Shown: one piece after another, positions 4,909 to 14,066 of the stretch
Position numbering within the stretch: the first letter of the stretch is position 1
Layout of the letters: the number at the start of each line of letters is the position of its first letter
From: Treponema sp. UBA4377
GTDB taxonomy: Bacteria > Spirochaetota > Spirochaetia > Treponematales > Treponemataceae
NCBI GenBank assembly: GCA_002391235.1
Contig: DGRX01000019.1
Location: 1 to 64,000, forward strand
DNA length: 64,000 nucleotides
Direction: 5' to 3'
Made by a program: the position numbers and the translations under genes
Notes under the pieces: generated by a model
What the model saw: the letters and a program-made list of their open reading frames with translations, nothing else
Databases searched by the model: none
What the model was told of the DNA's origin: nothing

Positions 4909-7900
4909 TTACGGATTTGGCGCCGTGCGAACCACGCGGAAGCCCAACAAGTTGTAGCGGAGTTCCGGTCCATAGCCGTACCGTTTAGCAACCGAAAAAT
5001 TGTCAGCGACACTGGCATAGTTGCCGCCACGGAAGATGCGCATAACGCCGGTCGAAGCGCCAGCTGGGTTAAGGCTGCGGTCGTCACCGGTCGTGTAGTA
5101 ATCATCTTTGTACCTATCCCAGCACCATTCCCCAACGTTTCCGCTCATGTCGTAAAGATGAGCGGCATTCCAAGTCTTTTTGCATACTTGATGTGTTTTG
5201 CCGCTGGAAACTCCAGACGAACCTCCATACCATGCGTAACTTCCAAGCTGGCTGCTGTCATCAGTGCCCGCCCACACGTTGTTTTCAGTGTCTGTTTTAG
5301 CGCCACTAAAGCCTATGCCGCGGGCGGCAAATTCCCATTCCGCCTCTGTCGGCAGGCGGTAGCCGTTGGCGTTAAAATCGCAAGTTATTGTTCCTGATAT
5401 GCTAGCGCCATTGTGCAGAGTGTAGCTCCACTCGCTTGGGTTTTCCTTGTCGTTCACCTTGTAGCAAGGCTCCAAGCCGTCGTCGATGCTTTTCTTGTTG
5501 CAGTAATAAATCGCGTCAAACCAACTGACTTTTTCAACAGGGCGTTCTGTTTGCGTTTCGCCATCGGCAGCCGCTTTTCCGCTTGAGCCGTTAAAATCGC
5601 TGGGGTTTGTTCCCATAACGGCGCTGTATTCCGCTTGCGTAACCTCGTGGTCGCACATCCAAAAGTCTCTTGTAAGGGTAACGCTATGCGGCGCAGCGTC
5701 AGTAATGTCTTGCTGACCCATTTGGAATGACGTTCCGCCGCTTTCCATGTAAAAGCCTACAAAGCCTTCTGGCACTGCAGGTCCTGTTTTCGGCATAATC
5801 TTAAAGTACACATTATGGCTGCCGGAGTGTTGTATGGTTTTGGACCAATAGCCGCTGTCGGGCAGTTCGCCCATGGCGCTGCGGTCAAACTCAAGTCTAT
5901 GCGTGCCGTATTCGGTCACAGTGGCTGTCACTCCAGTCGCAGGAGTGCCGTCTACAAACATGCCGTCGTCGGTGTCAACGTCAATGTAAATCGTTCCAAT
6001 GCCGCCTTCGACAATAAAGGGGTCAGCCTCCGTTCCGCTTCCACTAATCGCGGATGTGCAATATTCAGAATCCGCGCCTGGCGCTCCGCCCCTGATGTAT
6101 GAAACTTCAAAGAAGCCAAAGGGAACGTCGGTGTTGTTGCCCGCGCAGTGAACTTTGTTTGTTTTTACGTTATAGCGCCAGTTTGTTCCAAACTCAACCT
6201 TCTTCCATTCCGTTGAGGTTCCGGCAAATGTGATTGAGTCAAGGTTAGTACACTCGCCAAAGGCAAACGCGCCAACGCTTACCACGCTGTCCGGAATCTC
6301 AACGCTGGCCAAGCCGCTGCAGTTGCTAAACAAGCTATCCAATACGCCCAGCATCCAGTCAGGCATCTTGAATGAATGCAAGGCCGTACAATTCTTAAAG
6401 TACGGGTGGTTGTAATTATGCAACGGATTTTCCGCTGTGGTGTCATAAACGCAGCTTGTGCCTGTAGCGTCAAGGTCAATTGTCACTCCGCTGCCTTGTT
6501 TCCAATATATTGCCTTGGCAACTTTTGCCAATCCTTCGTCGCCAGTAGAGGCATTCGGATCTTCGTCCATGCCCGGGCCTACCGTTCCAGTTACCTTTAC
6601 TGAGTAGTTGCCGCTTGTCGTCAAGCCTTTGCTGATGTAATCGGCCACGGTTTCGGCGCTGTAGTCGATTGCAATCGGAATGTTGGCCTCGTGCGTCGCG
6701 CCAAGGAATTCCACGATAATTTTTAGCGTGTAGTTGTTGGGCGGCAAATCCTTTGCGTTGCCGGCAGTCTTGGCCACAAGGGTAATCCTGCGCGCGTCGC
6801 TAGAGTCCACCGTTGCGTCTCTTACCTTAGTTCCGCCGGAGTACAGGGCCGCCGTAATCTTTATGGTCTTTCCTGTCGGGTCGGGAACAGTGGTGCTTCC
6901 ATCCAATGTATACAGCAATAGAGTGCCAAAACCAAAGTAAAGGTCACTAGACGTTCCGTCAGGCTCTTTGCGATTTCCGATAAGGTCATTGATTACAAAT
7001 GTCTTTGTCGCGCCCGGATAAACGCTCGGCGCGCAGTCCGCCATAAGCGTTGGCGTAAAGGTGTAGTCAGTCGCGCTGTAGCTAGAGGCGCTGGATACCG
7101 CAAAGGCGGCGTTGCCATCGTTTGTCGCGGCGATGCCGTAGCCGTTTTCGGACCTAAAGACAATGCCGGGCTTTGGCGGAAAATTCTGGCCTTCGACATA
7201 GCCGTAGTTTCTTGTGAACTGCCTAGGATCGCCTACAGTGGGCTCATGGTCTGTCAAATCAACATAAACGCCGATAAGGCTATTATAAAAGCTATTGTCG
7301 CCAGAAGAATTTATGTCAATGCGCTTTTCGTACGGCATATACAGGTTGCTTTGTGTTGTGGTTCCTGTTATGTAGTTGTCGTAAATTGTGTTCTTGCCGT
7401 TTATCTGCAATCCGACTGACGGATCACTATCAGTGTAAACGCCCGCGCATTCGCTGTCAGCGTGGTTTCCTGTGATTGTACAAGAGTCAAGGGTCAACAT
7501 GCCTTTAGTGTAAATCGCGCCGTATTTGCCCGCTTTGTTGTCTTTGATTGTACAAGACTTAAGGTTCAAAGTGCTGGTGGAGTCGCAATAAATGGCACCG
7601 CCGTGTTTTGCGCCTCTAGTTCCAGAAATTTCGACATTAGTCAAATCGGCATAACCGTCATAAACATAAACGGCGCCGCCTTGTGTAGTTCCAGCGTCAG
7701 AAGCCGGCATTTTCGTTCCCTTAATTGAACCGCCGGTCATTTCAAGCCGTCCTTCGTTTACATAAACGGCGCCGCCCTGGCCCGCGCCGCCCGTTGACGG
7801 CGTGTCAAGAGAGCCGTTGTTTAAAATGTCGCAGTTGGTCAAAATAGCTTTTGTAGAGCTGTTTCCGCCAACGTGAAGCGCCGCGCCATATTGAGCGCAG

Positions 7901-9810
7901 TCATCGGCGTTGACGCCGTTATTTTCAATCTTTACATTTGTAAGCTTGGCCTCAGTGCCTGCGGTCGTAACCAACACTGCAGACGCTAACTTATTGCCGT
8001 AAACGCGGCCGTTTTGGTAGTCAAGGCGTGGGTTATCGCTGCCGCCGCCGGCAACATAGATTCCTGCATAATCGGTGCCATTACGATGTTCTTCAATGGC
8101 TCCGGTTACGTTGATGTTTTTCAAAATCAACTTTCCGTTTGTAATCGCGATACAAGAGCGCGGACCAGTTCCGTTTCCAGAAGCGTCAAGCGTCCATGTT
8201 CCGCCGTAGCCTTGGATAGTCACAGGCGCGTCAAAGTTAATGACGACAAAAGAAGGATGGCCACCCTCCATCGTCCAGTGGTAGCTGTCGGGCACGGTGA
8301 TGTCGCTCAACACGTAAACCTTGCAGCCGTCTCCAAGGGGATACTTGCCGTCAGGCGTTGGGGTCGCGCTACTCGCGTTGTCTTTAAATGTATCCAAGGC
8401 CTTTTGGACTGTCCTGAACGGCGTGGCCTTGGCTCCGGTGCCGTTGGTGTCGTCTCCTGTTTGCCTTACGTAGAAGACGGCGAGCTGGGTTACCCTTACG
8501 GTCGTCGCTTCCGTCTTAAGGCTTGTAATATAGTAGTTTTTGCTTGCTGTGGCTTGTATGTCAAATGTGCAGCGACCGGGCAATTTTATCGTGGCGCTTC
8601 CGGCGCTGCTTCCGCGCAACACGCCATGCTCGTCGCCAAAGGGAACGCTGCCGGCTGTTTTTGTAATCGTGTAGTTTATGTTGACTTGGCCGCAGGGCTT
8701 TGGCGGATTTGTTCCGTCGCCCTCGTCCATTCCGTTGTGGACTATGCGCAGCGTGTAAAAGCCTGTCTCCTCGTCGGCGGTTACAACCGCGCTTGAGGCG
8801 ATCGCGTTTCCGTCCGTGTCTTGCAAAATCGGAGCGCTTAGGCGGGTGGCCTTGTTTGAAGTCGCCATTCCGGCCGACAAGCCCGCGTCGTCTTCCAGCG
8901 CAAGGCTGTAGGTGACTTCGTTGTCGCCGTAGTAGCCGATTGTCTCCGGCAATGTCATGTATTTGGCCACGTAAGAGCCTTGGTAGTCGGCCTCGGTTCC
9001 TGTAAAGGCAAAGGCGTTGGGGTCGTCGCTAAGCGCTTGCAAGTTGGCGGGCTTTGTTCCGCTTATGCTTGTGTCCTCGTCCGTAAAGGTCCAGTTGCCT
9101 TCGTCGTCAACGGTGGCCGAGTTGTATATTTTTTTGTCAGCGACGTTAAGGTATTTTTTTGTTCCGTTTATGTAGAATGTGTGGACGTCAGTCTTTCCCT
9201 CGCTGCTATAGCTGTTTGCGAATTTAGTCACGTCGGGAAGGTAAAAGCAAACCACGTAATGGTCGTCTTCCGTCGCTCCGTCGCGCTGAAAGCAGGCCAA
9301 CTGGACGCTGGGCGGCGGCGAGTCGCTTGAAATCTTCATCTTGTCAAAGACGCCAAATGACTTATGCGACACCGGGTGAAAGAGCTCCACTTTTGGAGAG
9401 ATGTTCGTTCCCAAAGGATATGCAAGCAAAAAACTTTGGTCGTATGTTATGTTTATTTTTGCGCTGTCGTCGGGGTCTTGAGCGATGGTCGCTCCCCAAG
9501 TTTCGGTAAAGTCTCCGACCGTCAGCGTCATGTTGCCTTCGCCAAAGCGGTACTTTTGCGGGTTTCGCAAATAAAAGCTTACAACGTGCTCTCCGCTTGC
9601 GGGAACGCAGTCAACGCCCGCCTTGTTCTTTACCGTGTCGTTTGGAGCGATTTCATACAAGGCCACAGCTGCCGAGCTTGTCATCTCGACAAAGTAACTG
9701 CTCACCTTGTTTTGAAATGAATTGTTGTCAAGGCCCAAGTTGCTGCAAGACGAGAAAGCAAGCGCTGTCGCGCCGGCAAAGGCCGCGGCAAGTTTTTTTA
9801 GCAGCTTCAT
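4909..9810 (-). CDS. giant surface lipoprotein: beta-helix, LRR and SUMF1 domains
   Basis: The product is about 1633 residues. MKLLKKLAAAFAGATALAF followed by SSC22 is a lipoprotein signal, so it should be lipid-anchored and probably surface exposed. Roughly residues 480-880 look like a right-handed parallel beta-helix (repeated short LTNVKIENNGV- and LNLKSCTIKDNK-like turns). A short BspA-type leucine-rich segment follows near 1190-1240 (LASVEIPDSVVSVGAFAFGE). The last 270 residues are a SUMF1/FGE-like domain (VSWFDAIYYCN, GYRLPTEAEWEFAARG, YDMSGNVGEWCWD, FRGGNY). The ATG at 9808-9810 is chosen over an upstream in-frame start because AAGGAG precedes it. It is the last gene of the cluster starting at the cyclase. 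Confidence 0.85.
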   Translation of the reverse strand: MKLLKKLAAAFAGATALAFSSCSNLGLDNNSFQNKVSSYFVEMTSSAAVALYEIAPNDTVKNKAGVDCVPASGEHVVSFYLRNPQKYRFGEGNMTLTVGDFTETWGATIAQDPDDSAKINITYDQSFLLAYPLGTNISPKVELFHPVSHKSFGVFDKMKISSDSPPPSVQLACFQRDGATEDDHYVVCFYLPDVTKFANSYSSEGKTDVHTFYINGTKKYLNVADKKIYNSATVDDEGNWTFTDEDTSISGTKPANLQALSDDPNAFAFTGTEADYQGSYVAKYMTLPETIGYYGDNEVTYSLALEDDAGLSAGMATSNKATRLSAPILQDTDGNAIASSAVVTADEETGFYTLRIVHNGMDEGDGTNPPKPCGQVNINYTITKTAGSVPFGDEHGVLRGSSAGSATIKLPGRCTFDIQATASKNYYITSLKTEATTVRVTQLAVFYVRQTGDDTNGTGAKATPFRTVQKALDTFKDNASSATPTPDGKYPLGDGCKVYVLSDITVPDSYHWTMEGGHPSFVVINFDAPVTIQGYGGTWTLDASGNGTGPRSCIAITNGKLILKNINVTGAIEEHRNGTDYAGIYVAGGGSDNPRLDYQNGRVYGNKLASAVLVTTAGTEAKLTNVKIENNGVNADDCAQYGAALHVGGNSSTKAILTNCDILNNGSLDTPSTGGAGQGGAVYVNEGRLEMTGGSIKGTKMPASDAGTTQGGAVYVYDGYADLTNVEISGTRGAKHGGAIYCDSTSTLNLKSCTIKDNKAGKYGAIYTKGMLTLDSCTITGNHADSECAGVYTDSDPSVGLQINGKNTIYDNYITGTTTQSNLYMPYEKRIDINSSGDNSFYNSLIGVYVDLTDHEPTVGDPRQFTRNYGYVEGQNFPPKPGIVFRSENGYGIAATNDGNAAFAVSSASSYSATDYTFTPTLMADCAPSVYPGATKTFVINDLIGNRKEPDGTSSDLYFGFGTLLLYTLDGSTTVPDPTGKTIKITAALYSGGTKVRDATVDSSDARRITLVAKTAGNAKDLPPNNYTLKIIVEFLGATHEANIPIAIDYSAETVADYISKGLTTSGNYSVKVTGTVGPGMDEDPNASTGDEGLAKVAKAIYWKQGSGVTIDLDATGTSCVYDTTAENPLHNYNHPYFKNCTALHSFKMPDWMLGVLDSLFSNCSGLASVEIPDSVVSVGAFAFGECTNLDSITFAGTSTEWKKVEFGTNWRYNVKTNKVHCAGNNTDVPFGFFEVSYIRGGAPGADSEYCTSAISGSGTEADPFIVEGGIGTIYIDVDTDDGMFVDGTPATGVTATVTEYGTHRLEFDRSAMGELPDSGYWSKTIQHSGSHNVYFKIMPKTGPAVPEGFVGFYMESGGTSFQMGQQDITDAAPHSVTLTRDFWMCDHEVTQAEYSAVMGTNPSDFNGSSGKAAADGETQTERPVEKVSWFDAIYYCNKKSIDDGLEPCYKVNDKENPSEWSYTLHNGASISGTITCDFNANGYRLPTEAEWEFAARGIGFSGAKTDTENNVWAGTDDSSQLGSYAWYGGSSGVSSGKTHQVCKKTWNAAHLYDMSGNVGEWCWDRYKDDYYTTGDDRSLNPAGASTGVMRIFRGGNYASVADNFSVAKRYGYGPELRYNLLGFRVVRTAPNP

Positions 9811-9820
9811 TCCACTCTCC

Positions 9821-11119
9821 TTAGAACTGCCAGCCCACGCCGGCGCTTGGCAGCACGGCTCCAAAAGTCATGTCGCCAGGAATAAAGAATACCACAAAAT
9901 CAACGTTGGCTTCAACATAAAGCCGCTTGTAAACAAAGAACTGCGCGGCCGCTCCCGCCATAAACGACGGGTTAAGGCTGGACTGCGGGTCGCTCTTGAT
10001 GTTGTGGTCAAACTCAAACTGGTAGCCCAACATCGCCGTGATTCCCGCTCCAACATGGGCCTCCAAGCTAAGGCGCTTGTTAAAGAAGGGATGCGAGTAA
10101 GCCAAGTACACGTGGCCAAAGCCAAGGTTGCTCTTAAGGTTGTAGCCGTCCATCTTGGCGTTCATCCAAGAATAGGCCGCGCTTACGCCGAATCCCAAGT
10201 TGCCCCACTTTCTTTTGAACGGAAAGAAGGTCACGCGGGCGGTGGCGCTAAGCGGAAAGACTTTCTTTCCAAAATACTGCTCGATTGTGTCGTCAAACAA
10301 AACGATCGGGCAAACGTAGCCCGCCGAAAGGTTAAGGTCCATCCACTTTTTGAATCGGACGGTCAAAATGTTTCCGTTGTCGGGATCGTTGGTAAGGCCG
10401 GACGCGTCGGTGGCGATAAGCTGGTACTTTCCTACGTCAAGGTCGTCCATGCTAAACTGGAATTTAATCTTTCTGTCGTTGTCGCCGTGCTCCAGGATTT
10501 CAAGCGGCTTTACCTCGCGGCCCTTGTCGGTTTTTAGAATGTAATCGGTAAAAGAAAGGTCGTCGATTCCTTCCGACGGCATAAAAAGGTTTCGGCCGTC
10601 AAAGCTGATGATTCCGTTGTTGTCGTAGTCCAAGTAAATGTTTGAGCTAAGGTTTACGTCAACGCTGACTCCGTTCACGCGCGGCTTGTAGGCCTTGTAA
10701 ATCGCAAAGTCTTCCCATTCAGACTGGGCCTTGGCCACGCCGAACAAGTTGTAGCTTATCACGCTGTAGCGGTAGTTGCCTGGCTGCAAGGCCGGCTCGA
10801 TCTTTATTTGCGGAGTGTTGTCCTTTGTCGTCATGCGGAGAATTTCGTTAAAGTTTCCGCGTCTGTCGCGCTGCTCGATGATTACGTCGTACTTTAGCGT
10901 AAGGCGCTGCGTTTCGTCCTCCCATTCCAAAAGCTGCCAGCTGTCCTCGGCGTTGGCGCTCGCCTCCTCTCCTTCGGCGGAATTTTCGCCGGAGTCAGCC
11001 TGTTCGGCGGCCGCGGCGGCGCTGGACTTGACGGCCTTCTTTTTTTGCTTTTTGGCAAAAGCGGAAGTTCCAAGCAAGAGAAGAATCATTATCCCAAGCA
11101 AAAAGCGCTTAAAGTCCAT
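9821..11119 (-). CDS. outer-membrane beta-barrel protein
   Basis: A 432-residue protein with signal peptide MDFKRFLLGIMILLLLGTSAFA, then a Lys/Ala/Glu-rich linker, a central region with repeated beta strands, and a C-terminal half of alternating strands (GNLGFGVSAAYSWMNAKMDG, GHVYLAYSHPF) ending in a terminal Phe (GVGWQF). A C-terminal aromatic residue is the usual BAM recognition mark of an outer-membrane barrel. The start overlaps the end of the FecR gene by 11 bases and the lipoprotein gene follows after 10 bases, so these are co-translated. The function is unknown; a scaffold or pore partner of the lipoprotein is possible. Confidence 0.75.
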   Translation of the reverse strand: MDFKRFLLGIMILLLLGTSAFAKKQKKKAVKSSAAAAAEQADSGENSAEGEEASANAEDSWQLLEWEDETQRLTLKYDVIIEQRDRRGNFNEILRMTTKDNTPQIKIEPALQPGNYRYSVISYNLFGVAKAQSEWEDFAIYKAYKPRVNGVSVDVNLSSNIYLDYDNNGIISFDGRNLFMPSEGIDDLSFTDYILKTDKGREVKPLEILEHGDNDRKIKFQFSMDDLDVGKYQLIATDASGLTNDPDNGNILTVRFKKWMDLNLSAGYVCPIVLFDDTIEQYFGKKVFPLSATARVTFFPFKRKWGNLGFGVSAAYSWMNAKMDGYNLKSNLGFGHVYLAYSHPFFNKRLSLEAHVGAGITAMLGYQFEFDHNIKSDPQSSLNPSFMAGAAAQFFVYKRLYVEANVDFVVFFIPGDMTFGAVLPSAGVGWQF

Positions 11120-14066
11120 AGGGGTTCTTGGCTCCTTTCTTTCCGCGCGCCTTTTTGGGATCGCCTACGTCAACGCTAAAGTTTTGCGTCTTGACGGGGC
11201 TACGCTGCAATATCTTGTCTACCTTTCCATCCTTGTTGGTGTCAATCTTTCGCACGGCTTGAACCGCGGCCTGGAAAGTTCCGTTCATCAATTTTTCTTT
11301 TATCTTTTCGTCCTCAACCGCAAGGAAGTCAAACTTGTAAGAAGTTTCCTTGGCGCTCACTTCGATTCTGGGAAGAATCGGCTTTCCGCGCTTGTCGTTC
11401 ACCTGGACCAAGTAATGCGTGGCGTCCTTTACCGGCGACCAAGCGAACGTAAAGTTGCGCGGGTTGGTCTCCACCATCAAGTATTCAGCGTTCATCGTTC
11501 TTGGCGTTACGCTAAGCGAGCCGATTGAGTTAAGCGGAGCGACCGGCGTGATTCTAAAGCGTCCGATGTTCTTTACGTCGGTGTTGGAAATGTCGTAGCC
11601 GTCGCTCGTCTGGGCGTAAACCACAAGCTCGTAGTTGCCCGCGTCAAACGTGTCGGGCAGCTCTATGCTCATGCTGTACGGAATCTTTGGACGGCCCTGC
11701 TCAAAGGAAACTCCGGCGGGGTATGTCAAAAGCGGCGTCCTGTCTTTTCCGTCAACCTTGCTGATGACCAGCTGGCTCTTGGCCGGCTCTTCAACGGAAG
11801 ACCAGCGGACGGAGAGCGGCTTCATAACCGCGTCAACGCCTTCTATCACAGAGTCGCGCGCCGGCGAGACTACGTCTACCGGCCTAATCTTTACAAGCAA
11901 GAAGTTTCCTTCGGCCAAGCGTCCGTTGCGGCGGCTGCCCTTGCCTTCAACGGCGTTGGCGCGGGCCTGCAATTCGTAGCGGTAAACGGAGCGGTCGGTA
12001 AAGCCCGGCGCGTCGTACATCGGGATTTCAACGCCAAGCTGGTACAAGTTGTCTTCGTAAACAAGCTCGCCGTCGGACTGCCTGTAAATCGCCAGCTTGT
12101 AAAAGTCCGCTCCGTCAACGTCCTGCCACTTAAAGGCGTAGGGACTGTCGGGATGGACAACCGCTCGGCCAAGCGGCGCCAAGACTGTCGGCGCGTCAAG
12201 CTGCGGCAAAACCTCAAAGGATTTGGGCTGCGTGTCCAAAATCATTCCGGCGTCGTTCTTGGAATGTATTCTCCAATAGTAGCGCGATTCCGCAAAGGCG
12301 ATCGAAGACGCGGAGTTGCCCACAACGCGCGCCTGGTAAACAAGCGTCGTAAAGTTGGGGCTTGTTGAAACTTGCAATGTGTTGACAAAGTCGCCCGGAA
12401 GGTTTTGCTTCCAAGTGAACTTCATGTCGGCGGCAAAGGTGTTGGCCACGCGGTAGCCTTCCTGCGGCTCGATTGTTCGGACAAAAAGCTTTCCCCTTTG
12501 CGCGTAGAACATTCGCTCTTCGCTGGCCTTTGACTCGTTTCCTTCGTCGTCGATTTGCGCGACGGACCAGTACCATTTTCCTTCGCCCAAGCTTACGTTG
12601 GCCGGAAGCACTTCCAAGAAGTTTTTGCTGGTCACTTGGTTTATCAAGGGATTTGAGGCGCGGCCTTCCCTAAAAATCTTGACGCGGTAAGAGGCGGCCT
12701 CGTTTTCGTTCTTCCAAGAAAAATGCGCGGGGCCGACTTCGGTGGAAATGTCCACGCTGCCGTTGGCCGCAGGCGACAAAAGCTGTGGAGCGTTAAGCTC
12801 GCCGCGGCGCTCAATCGTAAACTCGCGCGCTTGGCTGGGAGCGGCAAGGCCGACTTTGTTTACCGTAAAGAAAGGCGTTACGCGCCAGTAATAAGTTCCA
12901 GCCGACAAAGTTGAAATGATGCTTGAAGTCGTCGCGCTTCTTTGGCTTACCACAGGCTGCTTCATGTCCTTGCGCTTGGAAATTTCAAGCAAGTAAGAAG
13001 TGGCGTATTGGCTGTCCGACCAAATCAAGCGGACGGAAGGGTTTCTCGTTCTGTAAGAGTAGGCGTAATCGTTTACCGGAGTAATCAAATCGGGCGCCGG
13101 CGAGTAAAGCGCCTGCAAGCGGCCGGACGCGGCGCGCTCGCGGTTCCTTACCTCTGTCGTTCCCTTGTTGACCGACTGCAATCTCCAGTACCAGGCGCCG
13201 CCTTCCAAGTCAACAGTAAGGTCGTTGAGGCCGTTGGCGTAAATGCGGCGGGCGGGCTCGGCAAAATCCTTTTTGTCGCAGATTTCAAGCAACAAGTCTT
13301 CGTCTTCTTCCAGGCGAACGGATTTCCAGCTGAATTTAACCGGCGTGGCCTTGCCTTCGTGGAACAAGAATTTTTGGTCTGGACGCGGGCTTTTTACGCT
13401 AAGCGGCAAGGCCTTTACGCTGCCGTTTTTTCCAAGGATAACCGCGTCCTCCTGCGAAAGGGCGGCGCCTTCAACGCTCGCGCTTCCGTTAAGCAAGCGC
13501 AAGGCCACGCCTCCGCCCTGCGCGGCGTCGCCGGCAATCTCGGCCGCGACCGACGCTCCCTGCTGGATCTCAACGCTGGTTCCGCCGACGCTAAAGCTCA
13601 TTCCGTTTTCGGCTCCGCTAGAGTCAATCACCGCCGAACCTTCGGTCAACTCGGCGCCAAACGACTGGTCCTCGTGCAAGAAAACCTGCGCCATTGTGTT
13701 TTGGCTAAGCTCAAGCTCGTTTCCGTCCGTAAAGTGAACGGTCGCTTCGCTAAGCTCGCCGGTGTGCAAGGTGTCTCCGTTGTAAACCGGAGAGTTTTGG
13801 ACAAGGCGGGTCCACAAGTTGCGGTCAATGAATTTTCTTTGCGCGGCCTTGTACTTGAACGTAATCGTCGCGATCGGCGTTTGGTCCAAGCGGCTCATCG
13901 CCATAAAGTAGGAACGGCAGAAAAGCCAAATGTTGGCCGCCGCTCCGAACAGGCAAAAAAGCACGGTGACGATGAACGGAACAAAAAGAGAATTCTTGGA
14001 AAGGTGAAAGCGCTCAAAGGCGACTGCGTCAGCTTGGCTTGACGACAGTTTTGTTTTCTTCTTCAT
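11109..14066 (-). CDS. FecR-domain membrane protein with fibronectin-III-like repeats
   Basis: A 985-residue protein with one N-terminal membrane helix (LFVPFIVTVLFCLFGAAANI, residues about 28-48), then a FecR-like domain (SPVYNGDTLHTGELSEATVH, TSVEIQQGASVAAEIAG), then several repeats containing SYLLEISKRKDM, TYYWRVTP, RYYWRIHSKN and HYLVQVND, which look like fibronectin type III modules. Most of it should face the periplasm. It overlaps the cyclase gene by 38 bases and the barrel-protein gene by 11, so the three are one operon. FecR domains usually relay cell-envelope signals; the proximity of a cyclase suggests a shared sensory role, which is inference. Confidence 0.8.
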   Translation of the reverse strand: MKKKTKLSSSQADAVAFERFHLSKNSLFVPFIVTVLFCLFGAAANIWLFCRSYFMAMSRLDQTPIATITFKYKAAQRKFIDRNLWTRLVQNSPVYNGDTLHTGELSEATVHFTDGNELELSQNTMAQVFLHEDQSFGAELTEGSAVIDSSGAENGMSFSVGGTSVEIQQGASVAAEIAGDAAQGGGVALRLLNGSASVEGAALSQEDAVILGKNGSVKALPLSVKSPRPDQKFLFHEGKATPVKFSWKSVRLEEDEDLLLEICDKKDFAEPARRIYANGLNDLTVDLEGGAWYWRLQSVNKGTTEVRNRERAASGRLQALYSPAPDLITPVNDYAYSYRTRNPSVRLIWSDSQYATSYLLEISKRKDMKQPVVSQRSATTSSIISTLSAGTYYWRVTPFFTVNKVGLAAPSQAREFTIERRGELNAPQLLSPAANGSVDISTEVGPAHFSWKNENEAASYRVKIFREGRASNPLINQVTSKNFLEVLPANVSLGEGKWYWSVAQIDDEGNESKASEERMFYAQRGKLFVRTIEPQEGYRVANTFAADMKFTWKQNLPGDFVNTLQVSTSPNFTTLVYQARVVGNSASSIAFAESRYYWRIHSKNDAGMILDTQPKSFEVLPQLDAPTVLAPLGRAVVHPDSPYAFKWQDVDGADFYKLAIYRQSDGELVYEDNLYQLGVEIPMYDAPGFTDRSVYRYELQARANAVEGKGSRRNGRLAEGNFLLVKIRPVDVVSPARDSVIEGVDAVMKPLSVRWSSVEEPAKSQLVISKVDGKDRTPLLTYPAGVSFEQGRPKIPYSMSIELPDTFDAGNYELVVYAQTSDGYDISNTDVKNIGRFRITPVAPLNSIGSLSVTPRTMNAEYLMVETNPRNFTFAWSPVKDATHYLVQVNDKRGKPILPRIEVSAKETSYKFDFLAVEDEKIKEKLMNGTFQAAVQAVRKIDTNKDGKVDKILQRSPVKTQNFSVDVGDPKKARGKKGAKNPYGL

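Noticed and set aside
8014..8796. Plus-strand frame of 260 codons
   Set aside because: It is a shadow opposite the SUMF1 lipoprotein, whose domains are clear; the plus-strand product is Val/Ala/Arg-rich without any motif.
12942..14042. Plus-strand frame of 366 codons
   Set aside because: Shadow of the FecR gene, produced by its codon bias; the product is very basic and has no recognisable domain.
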